Of a stretch of 64,000 nt of DNA, positions 60,723-64,000 are shown piece by piece. A program made the position numbers and the translations under genes. The first letter of the stretch is position 1. Each line of letters begins with the position of its first letter. A model generated the notes under the pieces. It ran no database searches. It was given only the letters and a program-made list of their open reading frames with translations, and was not told where the DNA came from. The DNA is from Nemophila menziesii (lineage: Eukaryota > Streptophyta > Magnoliopsida > Boraginales > Hydrophyllaceae): contig JARWIR010000051.1 in the NCBI GenBank assembly GCA_029959085.1, positions 496,001 through 560,000 on the forward strand, written 5' to 3'.

Positions 60723-61198
60723 TTAGAGTGGCTTACCTGGCTGGCCATAGAGATCTATTATGTCCTCCTCCTCCGAAGAAGAAGAGGGATCAGAATAATT
60801 ATCAATATCCCTTTCCAAGGTTATATCTTCCAGCTGTGATTGCATCTGTGTGACTTCCACCCAAAGTTCTCTGTTATCTTCTCGTAATCTTTCAACTTCA
60901 TGTTGCAATTTAAGAGCCCATGGGGGAAGATCACGATCAATTTTAGAGGAAGAAGTAGAAGAACCTTGGTCATGAATTTTTATCTTTTTCAAAGCCTTGC
61001 TGATACAGACATTCTAGCAGTTAATTTCTTCGGTAGTGGTTGTGCTGGTGCCTTTTCTTTTGATTCCTCAGTAGCCTCATCAAGGTTTATAGGCTTTTCA
61101 ATGGTGGCTCCAGGCAATTTCTTATTCTTCCCAGGGATGGTGCACTTTCTCTTGTATTCCATAGCATCAGATCTATTAGTCATGTTTGATTTACCCAC
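60723..61198 (-). CDS. Accessory 3' ORF of the Athila-like element, unknown function
   Basis: Frame one (61198-60989) gives a basic, Lys-rich 69-codon stretch; the likely start is the ATG of MTNRSDAMEYKRK about 15 nt inside it, after a non-coding leader. Frame two (60992-60723) has SSTSSSKIDRDLPPW, then a coiled coil (WALKLQHEVERLREDNRELWVEVTQMQSQ in part) and an acidic tail (SSSEEEDIIDLYG). The two frames need a shift near 60995 or a splice to join. The second ends with CCAG|GTAAG, a perfect plant splice donor, a few codons before its stop. This is the env-like ORF position of Athila elements, but no membrane segment is visible. Alternatively it is a captured gene piece. Confidence 0.4.
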
Positions 61199-61451
61199 AA
61201 CTCAAGTTATACCAAGGATGAATTAAAATATTAAGAGAAATTGGTTTAGCTTGAGGTTGTTGCTTGGAATAGATGAAAGAGAAAGGTTTCTTGATGATTC
61301 TTGGAAGAATTCTTGAAAGCTTGATGTTCTTGATGGTGTTTAATGGTGTAGTGTGATGAATTTGATGAAGAATTTGTGTTTATGGAGGAAGGAGGAGAGA
61401 ATTATTGATGTTGTTGTGTTAATTGTGAAGGTTTGTACAAGCTTCAAGGTC

Positions 61452-61459
61452 TATATATA
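61452..61459 (-). promoter_or_regulatory. Internal TATA box before the accessory ORF
   Basis: CTATATATAG on minus, about 255 nt before the probable ATG. It is followed by a C/A-rich, ATG-poor leader (cacaattaacacaacaacatc), as in plant 5' UTRs. The CpG palindromes lie about 100-340 nt upstream of it. Confidence 0.5.
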
Positions 61460-61556
61460 GTGTTTGGGTCTGAAAATTTCGTGTGGGAGGGGTTAGGGTT
61501 AAGTTTCATAAGGTAAGAATTTGAATAGGAATAAAACTCTTCAAAACTGACCTAGT

Positions 61557-61793
61557 CCGGTGCACCGGACCTAGGCGCGGTGTACCGGAACTTCTGCTGT
61601 TCCAATTTTTCACTCCTCGTCAAAAAACCCGAGCCTCCTTACCCGTGTCACGGATTTTTGCTGCTGCTGTATACCGGACGTATCCTGCGGTATACCGAAC
61701 CCATCATGCTCCACTTTTTCGAACTCTCGGCATAAAACCCGAGTCAGTGTACCCGTGTTACGGGTTTTTCGAGGCGCGGTGCACCAGACGTGA
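61557..61793 (-). repeat. CpG palindromic motifs in the Athila-like spacer
   Basis: GGTGCACCGG at about 61559-61568, GCGGTGTACCGG at 61576-61588, TATACCGGAC and GCGGTATACCG at about 61670-61700, and GCGGTGCACC at about 61776-61786. They are the same family as in the Sirevirus-like LTRs. The nearest lies about 245 nt past the end of pol. Confidence 0.8.
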
Positions 61794-62035
61794 GGCTTGG
61801 TACAACGGACTGGCCTGCGAATTTTTCCAAAAAATTTCCTTTGACCCCAAACTCATTTCCTGCACAATAACACACTACCTTTCTCTCCTATTAGCTTGTA
61901 AACACAATTAAAATCTACACTAACTTAATATTATACACTACAAAGCAATAAACTAATCTAAAAAACAATTAAAACAAGGGGTGTCTCCTAAGAGCACTTT
62001 TGTTTAACGTCTTTGAGTTAGACGTGTACCTCAGG

Positions 62036-64000
62036 CTAATCGTTTTCTACGAGATGGATCGTCTCCTCTCGTCCAAAGTCTTCACTATCATGGTATCTTT
62101 TCAAATGCTGGCCGTTCACCATGAATGTCCTTTGCTCGGTTGGATGTTCAATTTTAATCGCTCCATGAGGTGTGACTTTCGTAACAATGTAAGGTCCTCC
62201 CCAACGGGATTTAAGCTTTCCTGGGTAGTTCGAAAATCGAGAGTTGTATAATAACACCTTTTGTCCTCTCTCGAAATGCTTTGGACGGAGTCGCCTATCA
62301 TGCCATCTCTTTGTTTTCTCCTTGTAAAGGCGTGAATATTCATAGGCTAGATAGCGAAACTCCTCCAACTCGTTTAACTGCATCAATCTTTGTTTCCCGG
62401 CCAGTTCTGGGTCTAGATTCAGAGTTTTAATAGCCCAGAAGGCTCGAGCTTCAAGTTCAATAGGTAGATGACACGCTTTGCCGTAGACCATGCGATATGG
62501 AGATGCCCCAACTGGTGTTTTAAATGCTGTTCTGTAGGCCCAGAGAGCATCATCTAGCTTTAAAGACCAATCTTTCCTCGTTTAATTCACGGTCTTCTCA
62601 AGAATAGATTTGATTTCCCGGTTGGAAACTTCAGCTTGACCGTTAGTTTGTGGGTGATAACCAGTTGAAATGCAGTGTTTCACTCCAAACTTACGAAGAT
62701 GGTTTCTTAGTTGAGCATTAATAAAATGGGTACCTTTATCACTGATGAGAACACGTGGCGTACCATGTCTTGAAAAGATGTTTGTTTTTAAGAATTTAAT
62801 CACTGTTTGAGAATCGTTCTTTGCGTTGCCACTGCTTCTACCCATTTTGATAGATAATCTACCGCAAGCAAAATATAAAGATTTCCATGGGAAGTGATGA
62901 AAGGTCCCATGAAATCTATTCCCCATACATCAAAGATTTCGACTTCTAGAATATTGTTAAGCGGCCTCGCGTCTCTTTTTGATATATTACCAATGAATTG
63001 GCATCTTTGACATGACTGGACAAAACGATGACAATCTTTGTGTAGGGTAGGCCAATAGAACCTGGATTGAAGAATTTTAGCTGCAGTTCTATCGCCTTTA
63101 AAGTGACCTCCATATGGTGAACTATGACAACTTGCTATGATCTTGTCAACTTCTCCTTCATGGACACATCTTCTAACTACTTGGTCACTACAAATCTTCC
63201 AGAGGTACGGTTCATCCCAATAGTACTGTTTGGCCTGGTGAGATAATCTTTGTCTTTGTTGTGGGTGGATATCCTTGGGGAATACACCACTCACGATGAG
63301 GTTGACTAGATCTTCATACCATGGCACAAACGCATTTTTAATAGCAAAACGTTGTTCATCAGGGAATACCTCTTTAACCAACAATGGTTCTTTGTTCGAA
63401 TCTGATCCTTCGAGCCTTGATAAATGATCAGCAACTTGATTCTCGCATCCCTTTCGGTCTTGAATGTCTATGTCGAATTCTTGAAGCAACAGTACCCATC
63501 TAATAAGACGCGGCTTAGCGTCCTTTTTCTCCATAAGGTACCTGATAGCTGAATGGTCCGTGTATACAACAGTTTTCTTTCCAATCAGATAGGAACGAAA
63601 TTTATCAAAAGCATATACCACGGCCAACATCTCTTTCTCCGTTACTGTATAATTCATTTGGACAGCGTTGAAAGTCTTACTTGCATAATAAATCGTGTGG
63701 AAGATCTTGTCTTTCCTCTGTCCCAACACAACACCCATAGCGTGATCACTAGCATCGCACATAAGTTCAAACGGAGCTTTCCAATATGGAGGTATAACAA
63801 TAGGTGTGGAGATCAGTTCTCCTTAATCGTAAAAAACGCTTGAAGACATTCGTCAGTAAATTTAAAAGGGGTATCCTTTTCAAGTAAAGAACTAAGCGGT
63901 TTGGCGATCTTGGAGAAATCTTTAATAAATCTTCGATAAAATCCTGCGTGACCCAAGAAACTTCTCACTCCTTTTACAGAAACTGGAGGTGGTAATGTTT
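62036..64000 (-). pseudogene. Athila-like pol: RT end, RNase H, integrase (minus)
   Basis: From the right edge: the RT connection ([18 protein letters not shown]), then two frame jumps near 63872 and 63820, each consistent with loss of one base in a T or A run. The long frame 63762-62800 follows: RNase H ([36 protein letters not shown]), the integrase H2C2 finger ([13 protein letters not shown]...CQRCQ) and GIDFMGPF. Another shift near 62810 leads to LISDKGTHF and [19 protein letters not shown] at 62582 is in frame with the last part (62491-62036, [29 protein letters not shown]). All motifs visible are conserved; only the frame is broken. Confidence 0.9.

Larger units (their letters stand above)
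57700..64000 (-). mobile_element. Athila-like Ty3/gypsy element (minus), 3' half
   Basis: Pol enters from the right window edge (64000-62036). A spacer with CpG palindromes, an accessory ORF (61198-60723), a non-coding stretch and the 3' LTR (59181-57700) follow. It inserted into the plus-strand Athila-like fragment. The rest (LTR, gag, protease, most of RT) lies beyond the window, so the 5-bp target duplication cannot be tested. 59218-60601 holds no gene. Confidence 0.85.

Overview
The window is nuclear DNA of a flowering plant, most likely a eudicot. It is AT-rich and holds one intron-containing host gene in a dense, nested bed of retrotransposons and small DNA transposons. The host gene, on the minus strand at 6425-9686 (three exons, 1002 codons), encodes a SMAX1-type SMXL protein, a ClpB-like transcriptional repressor of the karrikin/KAI2-MAX2 pathway. 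I found no tRNA, rRNA, CRISPR or organelle-derived segment. The species cannot be named from the sequence.

Layout. 1-2587: 3' part of an L1-type LINE (A). 2599-3561: two abutting PIF/Harbinger-type MITEs sharing a TAA. 3565-4720: eroded LTR. 6409-10080: SMAX1 with its flanks. 11979-12169: MITE. 13850-15820: a Copia-type LTR, primer site and an array of mini-hairpins whose stems covary. 15815-20526: decayed LINE B. 21250-22060: LTR-like remnant. 22900-24910: decayed LINE E (minus). 25377-26025: degenerate tandem array. 27068-27221: long AC/AT microsatellite. 32160-40017: LINE C, apparently complete, with a 14-bp target duplication, interrupted by a hAT MITE and a truncated LTR. 40530-42194: four nested DNA elements (hAT, Stowaways). 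42410-51146: a Mutator-like element (9-bp target duplication, TIRs of about 500 bp) split by a young Sirevirus-like LTR retrotransposon (43203-50084) that keeps gag and an extra ORF but has no pol. 52085-54613: LINE D (minus) with a hAT-like insert. 54618-57699: Athila-like Ty3/gypsy fragment (plus). 57700-64000: a second Athila-like element (minus) whose 3' LTR is in the window and whose 5' half lies beyond it.

The elements are best read as layers of insertion: Sirevirus into MULE, Stowaway into hAT, hAT into the edge of a Stowaway, Stowaway into Stowaway, and hAT and LTR pieces into LINEs. The most unusual signals are structural rather than coding: the hairpin array at 14270-15820; a polypurine-tract-plus-hairpin module that occurs twice with different stems (59182-59217, 60602-60640); CpG-rich palindromes about 240 nt past the end of pol in two Athila-like copies, with a similar motif in the pol-less Sirevirus; and an apparent internal promoter before the accessory ORF of the minus-strand Athila element. 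All calls come from reading the sequence; no database search or alignment was run.
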